This document shows, piece after piece, positions 43,738-56,331 of a DNA stretch of 64,000 nt. The notes under the pieces were generated by a model that saw only the letters and a program-made list of their open reading frames with translations, was not told the DNA's origin and did not search any database. The translations under genes and the position numbers were made by a program. The stretch is from NCBI GenBank assembly GCA_029706075.1, contig JAINUG010000149.1, positions 1,581,501 through 1,645,500 on the forward strand. The letters are read 5' to 3'. This DNA is from Aldrovandia affinis (Eukaryota; Chordata; Actinopteri; Notacanthiformes; Halosauridae). How positions within the stretch are numbered: position 1 is the first letter of the stretch; every line of letters starts with the position of its first letter.

Positions 43738-44550
43738 CAAGCAATTAATCCACGATTCATATGCGTGCCGAACCGTGGGGGGTGATCCGTACGGATCACG
43801 GATCAACTGCGTTCCGTTACACCACTAGAGGCTATGTTATAATACTACAATATCAATATAAACATCTCATATTCGCTCGTCGGTGTGCCTAACGGAGACG
43901 TTTCTTTGACTACAATTTCATATCACACCATTTTATTTCTGTGATGCTACGGGCAACAGATGATACTGCGTTAACTGCACAAGTAATGACTTTCCTATGA
44001 AAATGGGGCAGGACGCCTAACCATATATAGCATTATTGGGGCGTTAATTATGCTAATTCACAAATCACATGAACGTGCACTCAGTTAAGAAGACGTGGCA
44101 TTCAGCATGTTTACGTTGTCATTTACGACAGTTTTCTGAAGTTGCGAGCGTTTGCTGAATCTGACGTGGAACATTCGTAGAAGTCACCTCACGAAAAAAA
44201 ATAAGAGAAAGATACGATAAAAATACGAAAATGTTATGTGTATGTATATTGAAAGGCATTAATGATGAATATGACTCCAATTGGCAATAAACTGTCAAGA
44301 TGATATTGCTTTATTACTTTTTTCATCCCCGAAAATGAGGGAATAAACAGGACTTGGGCCGTTTTTCTGTTTTACTTTCTCTCTTATCACCCCCCACGGT
44401 GGCCCCACCTGATTGCATGCTACGGGTACTTATGGCACCTTAATACGTAAAACCATTCGCAATTCCAAGCATGTTTAATAATGAGAGATTATGTTAAATC
44501 CACTGTGGCTGGATACATCCTTGATTCACAGCACCTAATATCTGTACTTC
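43738..44550 (+). repeat. Unit E 3' flank, copy of 23941-24810 in unit C
   Basis: Matches unit C base for base apart from scattered changes. It starts inside the right half of the hAT element of C (23603-24027), whose left half is missing here, and contains a 25-30 bp deletion near 43900. It ends at the target duplication TGTACTTC (44543-44550) of the next element. Confidence 0.9.
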
Positions 44551-46637
44551 AGGGTGTCCGCGGATCCTTAAAAAGTATTAAATTTGTTTATGAACAATAA
44601 AGGCCTTAATTGGTCTGAAAATGTGTTAAATCCATCTTTCAGAGGTCTTAAAAATGCCATAGACAGGAAAGATAAAAATGTGGATTTGTCATCTTATGTT
44701 TCATTGTGAAATCTGGGGGAAAACTGGTAACGAGAGATAAAGTCTGAGATTTTTATTTACCGTTTTGTTGTGTCACGCAGAGCGGAATGAGCGGAACCAA
44801 CAGAGGTCCTTATGTTTGCAGGGAACTATTTCAGCAACGGAGTCGACTCTCGAGAGCACAATATTCAAGTTCAACAAGCTAAGTTAGCTAACTTAACATC
44901 TAGCTAGCTAAAACATAGCTAACATGAGCAATCGATAACGCTAACGTTAGTTGAAGTGCCCCAGGCATTTGCACTCGTTATGGGAAAGTGCAAATTTAAT
45001 GAGACTGACTCGATAACCCAGTGTTTGCGCCATGGTTTAGGTATGTTTGAGATGTTATAATCTATCCCACCAGATAGAGCACGAAAATACCTTTAAATTG
45101 ATACCTTATTCACTCTCATATCTTAAGTTTTAAGGAAGTTATGGTCATTTTTACACTCGGAAATTTGCATATTGACCCCTATTGTTTTTCAATGATCTTG
45201 AAACAAAAGCTGTGATTCAATAACATAAATGCCCATAACTTTCTTTAAAATAAAGATAATTGCATGATATTTTCAGTAATTACAGATTGAAGCATTCTAA
45301 AAGAGATATGATATATCTTAATTTGAATGATCTGAAATTACATCACATGCGCACACGCCGCGACACGGCAACAACCAACCACGGCAGGCAGTGAGCATTT
45401 GGGCAAAGATATCTCACATTCCGGGTCAAAAATATTACATTTCGCATCGACAGATTTAAATGAAATTTCACCAGAAACAAGATAAACTGTTAAATTAACG
45501 TCCTGGATACCTTTTATTTAGTCCTGAACTTGCGATATATCATTTTGACAGCACTAAACACAAGTCTGACTGAAGTGTAGCGTATGACCAAACCGAGCAA
45601 TGTTTAATCAAATTTCGGAAACAAGATGGAGGATCGAGTTTTCAACTATGTTATATCGCAGACATATGGTGGAAAAAAAACCCCGACAGCCCTTGAAAAG
45701 CCTGCATTTTTGGGGTACAGCCATAGTCTCTCGTAATCGCTTGCACAGGGACACAGGCACATCTAGACCGCTGCTGCGCACAGGAATTGTAACATTTTAA
45801 GCATTTAGCATAAGCATTTAGCATTTTAAGCATGTAACATACCTACATGGTTGGTCCCAGTCAAAGACGATCATGAGGCCCGCTGCAAACTCTGCAAAAA
45901 GGATTTTAAACTCGGGACGATGGGGGTGAAAGCAGTCGAGTCGCACATGCAGAGCGCTAAGCATAAATCGGTTGATAAAACCCGTCTGCAAACTACTAGT
46001 ATTTTGCATTTCTGTTCGGCCCCTGCCTCCACTTCAGCTGCGCCATCTCAGGTAGGACTACCTGCAACACCAACAGAAGTCCGGACAACATTCGGCTCCA
46101 CGCCGACGCTTGAAGCTGAGGTACTGTGGGTTCTGAACACTCACGAAGCACCAGTCCTACAATGGCAATGACGGGGTAGGAGAGGTATTCCGTGCTATGT
46201 TCCCTGACTCGGAAATCACTAAGACATTCACATGCGGCAAAGACAAAACGGCCTACATAGCAAGGTTTGGATTGGCCCCTTATCTCCGAAATAATCTAAT
46301 CGCGGATGTAAACATAATTTTTTTTGCAGGGGTAGCAGGCCAGACACTGGTGAAATTCCTGCCCTGGATGACACTGAATGTACTTGGATGTTTTTATGTA
46401 TTATTTTCTATTTTTGCTATTTGTTTGTGTCACCCCTTTGTTTCATCTAATCCAGTTACCCCTTTATGTTTTAATAAACATCTTTGGACAAATTTGTCCC
46501 TAAACTTTAACTAATTGGTGTCGTTGCCTGATTTTTGCCATTTGTTATCGTGAAATTGGTATTAAATTTCATTCTGAGTGGCATTTAAAAAGTATTAAAA
46601 AGCCTTCAATCTGACTTGGCTAAACCTGCAGATACCA
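44551..46637 (+). mobile_element. hAT element with BED-finger transposase fragment
   Basis: An 8-bp duplication TGTACTTC flanks it at 44543-44550 and 46638-46645; the C flank has a single TGTACTTC (about 24800-24808). Ends AGGGTGTCCGCGG and, on the other strand, TGGTATCTGCAGG. Coding relic: about 45851-46000 has a BED-type zinc finger ('DDHEARCKLCKKDF', 'VESHMQSAKHKSV', C-x2-C...H-x4-H) that would bind DNA ends. About 46197-46310 has 'FPDSEITKTFTCGKDKTAY' and 'ARFGLAPYLRNNL', typical of the hAT N-terminal region. The catalytic RNase H-like and dimerisation domains are absent: internally deleted. Confidence 0.85.
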
Positions 46638-46688
46638 TGTACTTCTTGTGCTTATGACACATTATCCTAATTAAATGCAAATGATCTA

Positions 46689-47705
46689 CAAACCCCAATT
46701 CCAAAGAAGTTGGGACGTTGTATAAAACATAAATAAAAACACAATACAATGATTTGCAAATCCTTTTCAACCTATATTCAATTGAATACACTACAAAGAC
46801 AAGATATTTAATGTTCAAACTGATAAACTTTATAGTTTTTTTGCAAATATTCACTCATTTTGAATTTGATGCCTGCAACACGTTCCAAAAAAGCTGGGAC
46901 AGGGGCATGTTTACCACTGTGTTACATCACCTTTCCTTTTAACAACACTCAGTAAGCGTTTGGGAACTGAGGACACTAATTGTTTAAGTTTTGTAGGCAG
47001 ACTTTTTTCCCATTCTTGCTCGATGTACGACTTCAGTTGCTCAACAGTCCGGGGTCTCCATTGTTGTATTTTGCGCTTCATAATGCGCCACACATTTTCA
47101 ATGGGAGACAGGTCTGGACTGCAGGCAGGCCAGTCTAGTACCCACACACATTTACTACGAAGCCACGCTGTTGTAGCACGTGCAGAATGTGGCTTGGCAT
47201 TGTCTTGCTGAAATAAGCAGGGACGTCCCTGAAAAAGACGTCGCTTTGATGGCAGCATATGTTGCTCCAAAACCTGTATGTACCTTTCAGCATTAATGGT
47301 GCCTTCACAGATGTGCAAGTTACCCATGCCATGGGCACTAACACACCCCCATATCATCACAAATGCTGGCTTTTGAACTTTGTGCTGATAACAATCTGGA
47401 TGGTCATTTTCCTCTTTAGCCCGGAGGACACGATGTCCATGATTTCCGAAACGTGAACTCGTTGAAACGTGGACTTGTCAGACCACAGCACACTTTTCCA
47501 CTTTGCGTCAGTCCATCTCAGATGAGATCGGGCCCAGAGAAGCCGGCGGCATTTCTGGGTGTTGTTGATATATGGCTTTCGCTTTGCATGGTAGAGTTTT
47601 AACTTGCATTTGTAGATGTAGCGATGAACTGTGTTAACTGACAATGGTTTTCCGAAGTGTTCCTGAGCCCACGTGGTAATATCCTTTACAGAATGATGTC
47701 GGTTT
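46689..47705 (-). pseudogene. Tc1-like transposase copy in the E flank
   Basis: Starts after TA (46687-46688) with CAAACCCCAATTCC. Minus-strand coding from about 47705 down to 46911 covers 'HHSVKDITTWAQEHFGKPLS', 'NNTQKCRRLLWARSHLRW', '[14 protein letters not shown]', '[17 protein letters not shown]', '[18 protein letters not shown]' and the C-terminal '[18 protein letters not shown]' that the C copy has lost. A frameshift near 47450 and loss of the N-terminal DNA-binding domain, where the piggyBac-like element inserted at TTAA 47706-47709, make it inactive. Confidence 0.88.
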
Positions 47706-48510
47706 TTAACCCCCTGAGGTCGACTGGATCGCCAACGATCCGAGCAGCAATAGAAGTATATTACTATTTCTAACGTCGCATGATTTTATCATACACACGC
47801 GGCAAAAACATTGACAGAAACCTTAGAATCTCGACTTTACGATTTGAGCACTGGCAAATAATATGAGATTTTTTAAATTAGGTTAATTAGACCAAAAGTA
47901 AACCTTGCCTTTTCCTCTCTGTTTTATCTAGAAGTACCGTCCCCCTTCTATTGACATGGTAATTAGGTGCTAGTCTCGGGGAGGGGCGTGGGGCCATGTG
48001 TGAAATCGCCGTGTAAACAATATCCCGACATTATATCGCATCTTGTCTGTGTTTACGGTTGCGATCTGCCAGCAACTGTGTATGCTGATATTTATTTTAT
48101 TTCCCATGTTTTCAAATACTCGTGAAAATATATGAATTCCGCGTCTTTTGACGCTATACGAAAATAATCAGAATCATTGCGAATAATTAACTGCGAATAA
48201 TTAACTGGAGGATATTTAACCAGCTGGCATTCTCTGTTTCGGCGCTTGGACATTATCTAGCTTAGCTTGACAGTACCTATTGTGATTAATGTTTCCTGCC
48301 TCTCGAGAACTTGTTTGTTCGTGTATGCTTATTGTTGTTTAGATTCCCAGTGTTTAGTTTATTCCGAGTTTTATTGGATACGTTTTGGATTTACCGTTTT
48401 ACTTTGTTTGTTCCTGATCGTTGGTTATTTTGTTTTGTTTTGTTTATGTCTTTCCGTGTCTTCGCAGACACAGATTTTGCTTTCCTTTTCCTACAGACGT
48501 TTAAAGATAA

Positions 48511-48740
48511 ATAAATATCTTAAACCCAGTAAACGGGCTACTTTTGATCATGTGCCTGTGCCCACTGCCAAACAGACTCTGGATGTTGGCAAACTGACTT
48601 CTGTTGGTCGCAAGAAATGCGTACTCTGCAAGATGTCGGGGAAACAACAGTGCACTCCATGGGAGTGCAAGGTTTGTGATGTTCCCTTGTGTCTACAGTT
48701 CACCAGAAACAGTTTTGAGAAGTGGCACCAAAGACTGTGA
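48511..48740 (+). pseudogene. piggyBac transposase C-terminal exon (E flank)
   Basis: Nearly identical to 26440-26669: 'YLKPSKRATFDHVPVPTAKQ', then the Cys-rich 'RKKCVLCKMSGKQQC...WECKVCDVPLCLQ' and 'NSFEKWHQRL'. The only coding difference noticed is T for I in 'VPVPTAKQ'. Catalytic domain absent. An AATAAA follows at about 48810. Confidence 0.7.
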
Positions 48741-50177
48741 AAGAACAGATTGTCTCACCATGTTTTAATTTTGAATTTTTTTGTATATAGTTTGTGTGAT
48801 GTTTTCAATAAATCTAACAAAATGAAAAAAACTTATTTTTTTCCTGTCTTCTGCATAGCTCACTCACTATTGCTTACTCTGATGGCTTTTGTCTTTGTCT
48901 GATGGCCGTTGAGAGAGAGATGGCCCATCTGACAGATCTCACAGGTGTGGACAACCCTCAGGTGTGGATCATGAATATTCAGGAAATTAGCATATAGCCC
49001 TCCCCAGGGTTGGGTTGTAATGGAATACATGTAACGGCGTTACGTAATCAGAATACAAAAATCAAGTAACTGTATTCAGCTCGCGTTATATTTGAAAAAC
49101 TAGTAATCTGAATACAGTTACTTTAATAAACCTGAAGTGAATACATTTTGGAATACTTATTGGAATTCTTGGTGGAAATGCGCCCACACTCAGAGAAACA
49201 TTGACAGCGACAAGAAAAGTCAGCTTTCAGTCCGTGGCGTTATCGACACCATTTCCAGTTTAAACAAGACCAAGAAGACCATGGGAAAAATCTGTCGGTC
49301 CAGTGTACCTTGTGTCTTCCAGGAATAAAGATGCTGTCGGCATCAAAGGACTCGACTTCGAATCTTAAAAAGCACTTGGAGTAAGTCAACGTTAGCTAAC
49401 CTTCAGCTTAATGAACACAGTTCTGCAGTAATTTGCTGTTACCTGACCTTAGCCTACAGGTTGAGGCATCGCAATAACTGCTCTGCTAATTTTATACTGC
49501 TTTCTTTATTGTTGAAACGATGACATTTTCGTTTTCTTTTCTTTTCTTTTTTCTTTTATTATTTTTATTTTTCCCAGTTTTCTCCTTATTTGGTAGCCAA
49601 TTGTACCCTACTATACGTCAATTACATTATGCACTGCCGAGCATTCGCCGCTACACAGCCTGCCAACACTGGCACTTTTCTAAGCCATATCCCTCACAAG
49701 TCGCTGTTATTCCAGTGCCAAAAAGGTTTCAAAAGTTATTACATTGTTTCAGATGTTGTGTTTGAGTTATGCTCATGATGAGCTATTAAAACAGTAAAAG
49801 AACTTGCCTTTCAGTTTCCCATTGCTTTTTATTATGATTAATTTTTAATCTGTCCATTCTAATTCCATAACATGTTAATGATGATGACTAAAACAAAAAA
49901 TGCAGATACAATGTTGCATATATTTAGCTAAATTGACATCTCAAATGTATTAGTATTATTAAATGAACAGAAGCTGACCTGACCTCTACACAGTGGAAAG
50001 TTGAACATGACATCCTTTTTCAAAGTGTAATGCATAATAACTATTTAAATGTATTACTGATAAAATAAAAAAGTGAACATGGTCTGTGCAAAAGTTTGAG
50101 CACCCTTTTAGTACTAAGTAGCACCACCTTTGGCTATATAACAGCTTCCAAATGTCTCCTGTACCCCAAAACATACC

Positions 50178-50634
50178 TGTTCAGTCTACTGACGCCGACC
50201 GAAAGGCTAGACTGAGGGGTATGGACACCATTCAACTCGTTTTCGTACTTTTTATTGAAAATCGAATAGATTGTGAAACCTGGGAATGCAGACAACAAAA
50301 CATACATAAGTCCTCAACATACCCAGCTCTGCACACATTAAATGACTAAGCACAAAGCACACAAATGTTACACAAAGCACACATTAAACACATACTAACC
50401 GTGGCATCCCTCAAGTCCTGGCGTGACACAATGAACCAATGCGCACGGTCTCCCACTTAAGCACCTAATCACAGCCCCCGATATCCCTACGCATAACTGG
50501 GCACTAGATACGATCAATTCCTACGCTGTTATGAAACATAACTCAAAATGATGTTACTAATAAATTTAACATTTTTTCAATTCTATTGGCTGAAATATGT
50601 ACATTGAAACATCCCATCCTAACTGGACAGTACA
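50178..50634 (-). repeat. 3' LTR of the BEL/Pao element
   Basis: On the minus strand begins TGTACTGTCCAGTTAGG and ends GAACA. A purine-rich 'ggccaggtgggagg' just upstream (about 50636-50649) is the likely polypurine tract. Carries a local 'cacaaagcacaca' duplication not in the other LTR. Confidence 0.9.
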
Positions 50635-50663
50635 CCTCCCACCTGGCCGATCTAGCTACTTGT

Positions 50664-51006
50664 CTAGGGAGGCCACAAAACACAGCTATCTACAACTTTC
50701 TTCGCGATCCGCCTTCCTTGAAGCACCCACGCCTTCTTCCTCATCTGGAGTAGCGTCCCAGCAACTCCTTCGTGGCTCCTTTCATGTGCCTCACGAGCAA
50801 GAAGGGTGCTTATCCATGAACCATGGGGCAGGACTGGAACCGCAGCTTCGACGCCATCCCAGACCGGTACTCTGCCCTTGCACTTTAAGAGTCCAGAGTC
50901 TTCCTCTTTGTACACCACCAGTCTGTTTATTGTGGTTGTGGGGAGAGACATGTCCTTCTGAGCAGCCAGGAAGAGATCCTGTAGGGCACCCTCACGTTCT
51001 TTAGGA
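50664..51006 (-). pseudogene. BEL/Pao integrase N-terminal fragment
   Basis: Minus strand: 'SLPTTTINRLVVYKEEDSGL' leads to an HHCC zinc-binding module, 'HERSHEGVAGTLLQMRKKAW', ending 'DSCVLWPP' and a stop 30 bp before the LTR. The DDE catalytic core that should follow is gone, so the element cannot integrate by itself. A hAT insertion separates this from the RNase H part. Confidence 0.85.
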
Positions 51007-51545
51007 CAGTGGTTCTCAACCTTTTTTGTGCTCTGTACCACTAAAATATTTTCAACAATCCCCAAGTACCCCCTACCCATAATATATATATAGGCCTATA
51101 TATACCTATATATATAGGCATATACCTCACGTGTAAGCAGCCAACACAGATATTTTGATTTAAAAAAAAACATTTTATTAAGATTCACCATTAATAATTA
51201 CAAAAGATATTTTGATAAATAAAAAAATTATAATTTAAGATTCATCATTAATAATTACAAAACAAAGCCAGCAAATCTGCAGGAAATAAGAGCCCAGGGT
51301 CTGGCAAATATGGAGGACCGGTTGGTTCATTTTAAAAACACGTTGTCTTAATTTTGATGGCCTTATATAGAATATTATTTCAACATTCATTATTCTTTTT
51401 TATTTTATTTATTTATTTATTTATTTTGCAAAATACAATTAATTTATATTTATTTTGAGGTTTCAAAAAACATTTCCAAGTACCCCCTGCAATTCCCCCA
51501 CGTACCACTAGGGGTAGTACGCGTACCCCCGGTTGAGAAACAATG
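51007..51545. mobile_element. hAT-type MITE inside the BEL/Pao pol
   Basis: Ends CAGTGGTTCTCAACC and, on the other strand, CATTGTTTCTCAACC. Perfect 8-bp duplication CTTTAGGA at 50999-51006 and 51546-51553. AT-rich interior with 'tatatataggcctatatata'. No coding. Confidence 0.95.
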
Positions 51546-52686
51546 CTTTAGGAGACAGTACAGTTTCTCCAGATTGCTTGTCAAGGCGCTTAACTTGCTT
51601 TCCTGCCCGACTGGTGCCGCAACTCCTCTTCTCTAACCACTTTTGGGCGGCACGCCACACCCAGGCAACAACTTGGCACAACCTTGACAGGCTACTGAAC
51701 CTCTCTGGATTCACAAGGTCCGTGATGGATGCGCAGCAAGGTCGTTTCCTAGACTTGTCTTCCGGAAGCTGGCTCTCTTTCGGAATCCCTGAATCACACG
51801 CAGGCTCGGTCAGGCTCTGGTTCACTTTGACTTTTCCAGTCCTCACGTTAGCTTGGGCCCTGGTGAGTGCTCCTGAGAAGGCCTTCCGTTTGAGCTTGTT
51901 CACACTTTCTCGGGCATCAGCTGCCACTTCTGCCTCTGATTTCACGGGCCACTCCTCAAAAGGCTTCTCCAGGAATCCCGGCCCTTTCTGCCACGGAGAG
52001 TCTTCGCTCAATTCTTCAGGAGCTGCTCCTCTTGTGATGATGTCGGCCACATTGCACTCACCGGGTATCCACCACCACTCGGTTGGTGACCCTGCCTTCT
52101 GAATCTCGCCGATTCTGTTTGCAAAAAATGACTGGTAGCCATAGCTCTCACGCTGGATGGCCCCTAGCACTGTCCTGCTGTCTACCAGGTGGATCCAGTG
52201 CTCGATCTGCAACCGGCTATGTCGCTCAACATACTTCCTTAATCTGGTGGCGTAGACTGCACCGCATACTTCAGCCCTCACGGCATCTCCTTTTTGGTCA
52301 AGCGGTGCCAACTTCGCTTTAGACTCCACCAGTCTGACTTCAATCCCTTGTTGCGTCTCCCATCTCACATATAACACCGCTCCATAGGCGTGATCGCTCC
52401 CATCCGAGAAAGTGATTCCCCACGGTCTGCCTCTCTGTCCGGACGGCGTGAGGCTCCTGTGAAACTTGACTTCACCTAGCCTTACGTACTCTCCAAAGAG
52501 CTTTATGGCTTCCTCACGAAGACCAGGTGAGATTGGGTCATCCCACGTTTCCTTGGCTGAGCTCCCGCCTCCTGCCTCTTGGAAGGCTCTCCTTACAAGG
52601 ATGTTTCCTTTCTGTTTGGCCGGGGACACCAGGCCGATTGGATCGAATAGAGCAGCCACTTGGCTCAGCAGCTCCCTCCTCGACAA
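51546..52686 (-). pseudogene. BEL/Pao RNase H and connection region
   Basis: Minus strand from 52686: 'RRELLSQVAALFDPIGLVSP' (start of the BEL-type RT/RH tether), 'GITFSDGSDHAYGAVLYVRW' (RNase H first Asp), 'AEVCGAVYATRLRKYVE' (Glu), 'IHLVDSRTVLGAIQRES' (Asp), 'WWWIPGECNVADIITRGA' (final His/Asp region). The typical acidic residues are present. Upstream frame is broken by a stop between 52711 and 52686. Downstream it continues to 51546, where the MITE cuts it. Confidence 0.9.
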
Positions 52687-52710
52687 GCCTTTGGGTGTGT
52701 TCTCCCGGAC

Positions 52711-54119
52711 TTATTCTATCTTGAGGTTGAGGCCTGTTCTCATCCTTCCTTTTCTCTTGGAGAAGTTTACTGACGTCATCACGTAGAGCTGGTCGGAATC
52801 CACGAGATACCCAATACCAAGGGCCTTATTATCCTCGTCTTTCAGCTGATTCGGTAGCACCAGGGTTTTGGGTGTCGCTTCAGGCCTCTCCCCTCCACAG
52901 GTTCTGGCGTCGTCCTTTCTCCTCCCACCTTGGCCGGACCGGACCCACGGCTTTAGAGAGAACCCTCCAGTGCTCAAGATCTCCACCACTCCACTCGTGA
53001 TGGTGTCGAGCATCTCCAGATCATCATGGGAAGTCAGGATGTCGTCGACGTAGCTGTCTTTCTCCAAGACACGACGCTCTTCTTCCTTTCGATGAACTGA
53101 GGTAGCCCTGCTGTCTCCTCATTGCCAGTTGAGCAATGCAACCAGCTGGACGGTCTCCAATGTTCACCCTCGTGATGGCGTACTCCCCGATGTCCTCTTC
53201 GGGATTGTCTCTCCAAAGGAACCTGTGCAAGTGTCTCTCTCGGTCCTTCAGCCACACAGTTGTACATTTTGGTGATGTCGCCCAGGGCCACATGCTCCCC
53301 AGTCCGAAACCGCAGGAGCACAGCTCTGATGGGGTTCAACACATCTGGCCCCTTTAACAGAAGGTCGTTCATGCTGACACCCTTGAATGCCTGGCTACTG
53401 TTCCACACTAACCGGACCGGTGTCATCACAGAATGGGGATTGGGCGCAACCAGGTGGCTCACGTACCACACCGGACCCTTCCACTCTTGGATCTCCTCTG
53501 GTGCGAGCCTCACTGCTGCGCCCCTCCTTACCATCTCGTGAACCTGCTCTCCGTAGGTGGTTCGCCACTCCGGCTGCTTCAGGAGGCGTTTCTCCGTTCT
53601 TAGGAATGTTGCCATCACAGCTTCTCTGTTGATCGGTAGACTGGCTGGATCCTCTGTCCAAGGGTAACTAGCGTCCCAATGTGGAGCATCGATGTGGTGA
53701 TCGCTGGCGACATAGGACAGACCCTCTTTTATCCTCTCCAGCTCCTTTTCCTCTGCCAGGGTCATCTCTTTTCCACCTGGCTGGCACGCTCCACAACGAC
53801 ATCCTCCGCATTTGGGTTCACAGGCTGCGCCGATACTCTCCCACTTCCACCATTCCAGTACTTCTTTGTTGGTTGTCATTGAGCTCCGGACTCTGGAGTC
53901 GCTTTCCTGTCTCAGTCCACTCTCCCTGGTCTCTTCGCAGCACCCGATACACTTGACGATCTCCTCATACTTAGCCGCTGCTGTTCTCATTGATCGTGCG
54001 AAGTGTGTCTTGGACTCGTAGGTCACCGTCTCCACATCTTCAAACAGATTGGGATGCGTCCCACTCACGATTTTTCCAAGTGGGCCTTCCCACAGGACCA
54101 GGTCTCCTACTACCTTCAC
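52711..54119 (-). pseudogene. BEL/Pao reverse transcriptase, frameshifted
   Basis: Minus strand. From 54119: a linker with 'CGGCRCGACQPGG', then RT 'WYVSHLVAPNPHSVMTPVRL', 'VWNSSQAFKGVSMNDLLL', 'GEHVALGDITKMYN'. The frame changes at about 53265 to 'WLKDRERHLHRFLWRDNPEE' and 'AITRVNIGDRPAGCIAQLAM', and again at about 53065 to 'KDSYVDDILTSHDDLEML', the YVDD catalytic box of BEL/Pao RTs. The catalytic residues are therefore present but in different frames. Confidence 0.9.
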
Positions 54120-54162
54120 GGGACAGGGAACAAGCCGCCCCTCTCTTTGGCTGATGAGGAGC

Positions 54163-54510
54163 TCAATACGCCTGGGCGGACCAACTCCCGGGTCTTGACC
54201 TCGGGAAGAATCTTTTCAGCTGCTGTGGTTCGATGGCATGGTGCACCTTGGCTATTTCATCTAAGCCATAGCAGACTAACTGGTGGGCTCTTTCACCTTC
54301 CGGGGTTCTGAACCTCACCTTCAAGAGGTACCTTTTGGTGTTGGCTGTCACAGTCATCCCTCCGACGCCCTGCACCACTAGTGTGATTTTCTCACTTTTC
54401 AGGCCAAGCCTACTTGCAGCCGCATGGGTAATGTAATTCGTATCTGATGCGAGGTCTATCAGAGCACCAATTTGTTGCCCGTCGTTGGCAGTGACCTTCA
54501 GGAGCATCAT
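54163..54510 (-). pseudogene. BEL/Pao aspartic protease
   Basis: Minus strand: 'MMLLKVTANDGQQIGALIDL' then 'ASDTNYITHAAASRLGL', where D-L-A-S-D-T holds the catalytic Asp in the BEL/Pao style, and 'VQGVGGMTVTANTKRYLLKV' for the flap. The stretch between gag and this (54528-54833) is in another frame ('CPSRDSKKDGGEKRETQSSS'), so gag and protease are no longer joined. Confidence 0.8.
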
Positions 54511-54735
54511 TATTACCGGATTCTCGTCTACTCCATTTTCTTCCAGGAGCTTCCTGGCACCTGCTTCAGTGCAGCTCGTAACTGCTGTCTTGTTCGTGAA
54601 GACTCTCCTGACCTTTGCGCAACCTCTGGAGCGAGTTGGGACAAGACCTCTTCCTGTTCAACGGTAAAACTCCTTACACGTTCACAGCTGCTACTCTGAG
54701 TTTCTCTCTTCTCCCCACCATCCTTCTTACTGTCT

Positions 54736-56331
54736 CTACTGGGGCAGAGAAGGTAATGGTGGTCTGACGCTCTCCTTTTTGCAGCCTTTCTTGGTGCAGA
54801 GGAATTTAAGGTTGCACTCTCCGTCAGCGCCATGTGACGAAAGACACAGCCGGCAGGCTCTAGACTTCTTCACCGCGGCCTTTCTTGCTGCTAAGTCGAG
54901 GCCTCTGAACTTCTTACAGGTGAACAGCCTACTTCTGTGCTTGTTTTCGCACAAAACACAATTGTCTTCAGTGCTGCCTCTCTCAGTGGCTCTAGTGGAA
55001 GCAAACTTCTTCTCAGTCTTCTTCTCTGGGAACTCCGTGATCTCCATCTGCTCCAACTGTTCGAGGATCCTTTCCTGCTTTTGTAGGAAGTCCAGGAGGG
55101 CATCAAAGTAGCTCTCTGGCTGAACACCATTTTTGGGGACTTCTTTGAAAGTAAGCCACTCCTTTTTCAAAGTGAGTGGCAGTTTGTTCTCAATGGCTCC
55201 AGTCACCAGAGGGTTTTTGATGGCTGCTTCATTGTCAAGATCTTTGAGGTCTGCTAGAGCTTTTTCTGTGATTCGGATCAGATCAATCACCCTCCTGAAT
55301 TGGTGCTCTTTGACTGGAGAGATCTTCTGCAGCTCTGCTACAATCAGGATGGTGATTGCGTTCTTGTTCCTGAAACGATTCTCTAGCACCCTGAAGACAT
55401 CTTTGGCAGTATTGTGGCTTGCGAGCCTGAGATCCTTCACTATGGTCTCTTCTACACTTTCAAGAAGTTGGAACTTCTTAACTTCCGGAGATCCGGAGGG
55501 ATCGCCTTGTCCCTGTAAGCTTTCCCAATCCTTCCTCCAACGGTAGTATTCCCGCATGCTACCGCTAAACGTCGGGAGACTTGTAGGCTTCAGCCTCACT
55601 TTTGGAATGGCTCTTGTAGCTGCATCTCCACCCTGTGCGCCTGCTCCCTCAGTAGTTTGAGTCTTCTCCAACGCTTTTCGCTGGGCTTTAACAAGCTCTG
55701 CCCGTGCCTCAATCTCCGCTTGTTGAGCCAGGATAAGCTGGGCGCGTCTGGCGCGTTCTTCCTCTTCAGCCCTCTGGCGCTCTCTTTCAGCTGTTGTGCG
55801 GCGGGCGCGGTCCTCTTCCTCAGTTGCCTTTCGAGCTTTTCCTATCTCGGCATCTCTATCTCGCCTGAGCTTGTTCTTTGAGGACATCAAACGATGCAGC
55901 CGCCTCTCCACGTCTTCTATAGCAGCGACAGGGGCCCAGTCTCTCCAGGCAGAGAGCTCTTTCTCCGCTCCTGTTGCGAGCTCCTCCAAATGGTGCAATT
56001 GTCTCTCATGGCAGTCATGGTCTAGCTGGCCCAATGGGACCGCTTCTGTCTCTTCTTTAGCTCGCTCAGCCTCCCCGATCGCAAACAACACTCTTCTTTC
56101 ACCGTATCTTGACCACAGATGGCATTTTACGAGATCGCCAACCTCTGACAGTTTAGTCATGCAGTCTTTGCTCACCTTCTCGATGTCTCCCGTCTGTTGT
56201 TCCGATAGTTTGGTGGAATCCTCTTCCGCTTCTGCAAGCAGACCCTCTTCATAGTTACTATTGGCTGCCAGGAGCTTCTCAGCTTCATTAGAGAAAGCCT
56301 GCCACTGGACCTTTAATTCGCTTTCAACCAT
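54736..56331 (-). CDS. BEL/Pao gag, 531 aa open frame
   Basis: Starts 'MVESELKVQWQAFSNEAEKL' (ATG at 56331). The N-terminal 250 residues are strongly coiled-coil and charged ('RRTTAERERQRAEEEERARR'). About 275-440 is the Pao-type gag core ('LPTFSGSMREYYRWRKDWES', 'VFRVLENRFRNKNAITILIV', 'NPLVTGAIENKLP'). The end has two zinc-binding pieces, 'CVLCENKHRSRLFTC' and 'CRLCLSSHGADGEC', which would hold the RNA genome in particles. Stop at 54736 after a frame slip relative to the protease. It is open but part of a defective element. About 770 bp of leader (56332-57105) separates it from the 5' LTR. Confidence 0.85.
   Translation of the reverse strand: MVESELKVQWQAFSNEAEKLLAANSNYEEGLLAEAEEDSTKLSEQQTGDIEKVSKDCMTKLSEVGDLVKCHLWSRYGERRVLFAIGEAERAKEETEAVPLGQLDHDCHERQLHHLEELATGAEKELSAWRDWAPVAAIEDVERRLHRLMSSKNKLRRDRDAEIGKARKATEEEDRARRTTAERERQRAEEEERARRAQLILAQQAEIEARAELVKAQRKALEKTQTTEGAGAQGGDAATRAIPKVRLKPTSLPTFSGSMREYYRWRKDWESLQGQGDPSGSPEVKKFQLLESVEETIVKDLRLASHNTAKDVFRVLENRFRNKNAITILIVAELQKISPVKEHQFRRVIDLIRITEKALADLKDLDNEAAIKNPLVTGAIENKLPLTLKKEWLTFKEVPKNGVQPESYFDALLDFLQKQERILEQLEQMEITEFPEKKTEKKFASTRATERGSTEDNCVLCENKHRSRLFTCKKFRGLDLAARKAAVKKSRACRLCLSSHGADGECNLKFLCTKKGCKKESVRPPLPSLPQ

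Noticed and set aside
54779-56254. Several + strand open frames of 100-150 residues
   Set aside because: Antisense shadows of the BEL/Pao gag frame.
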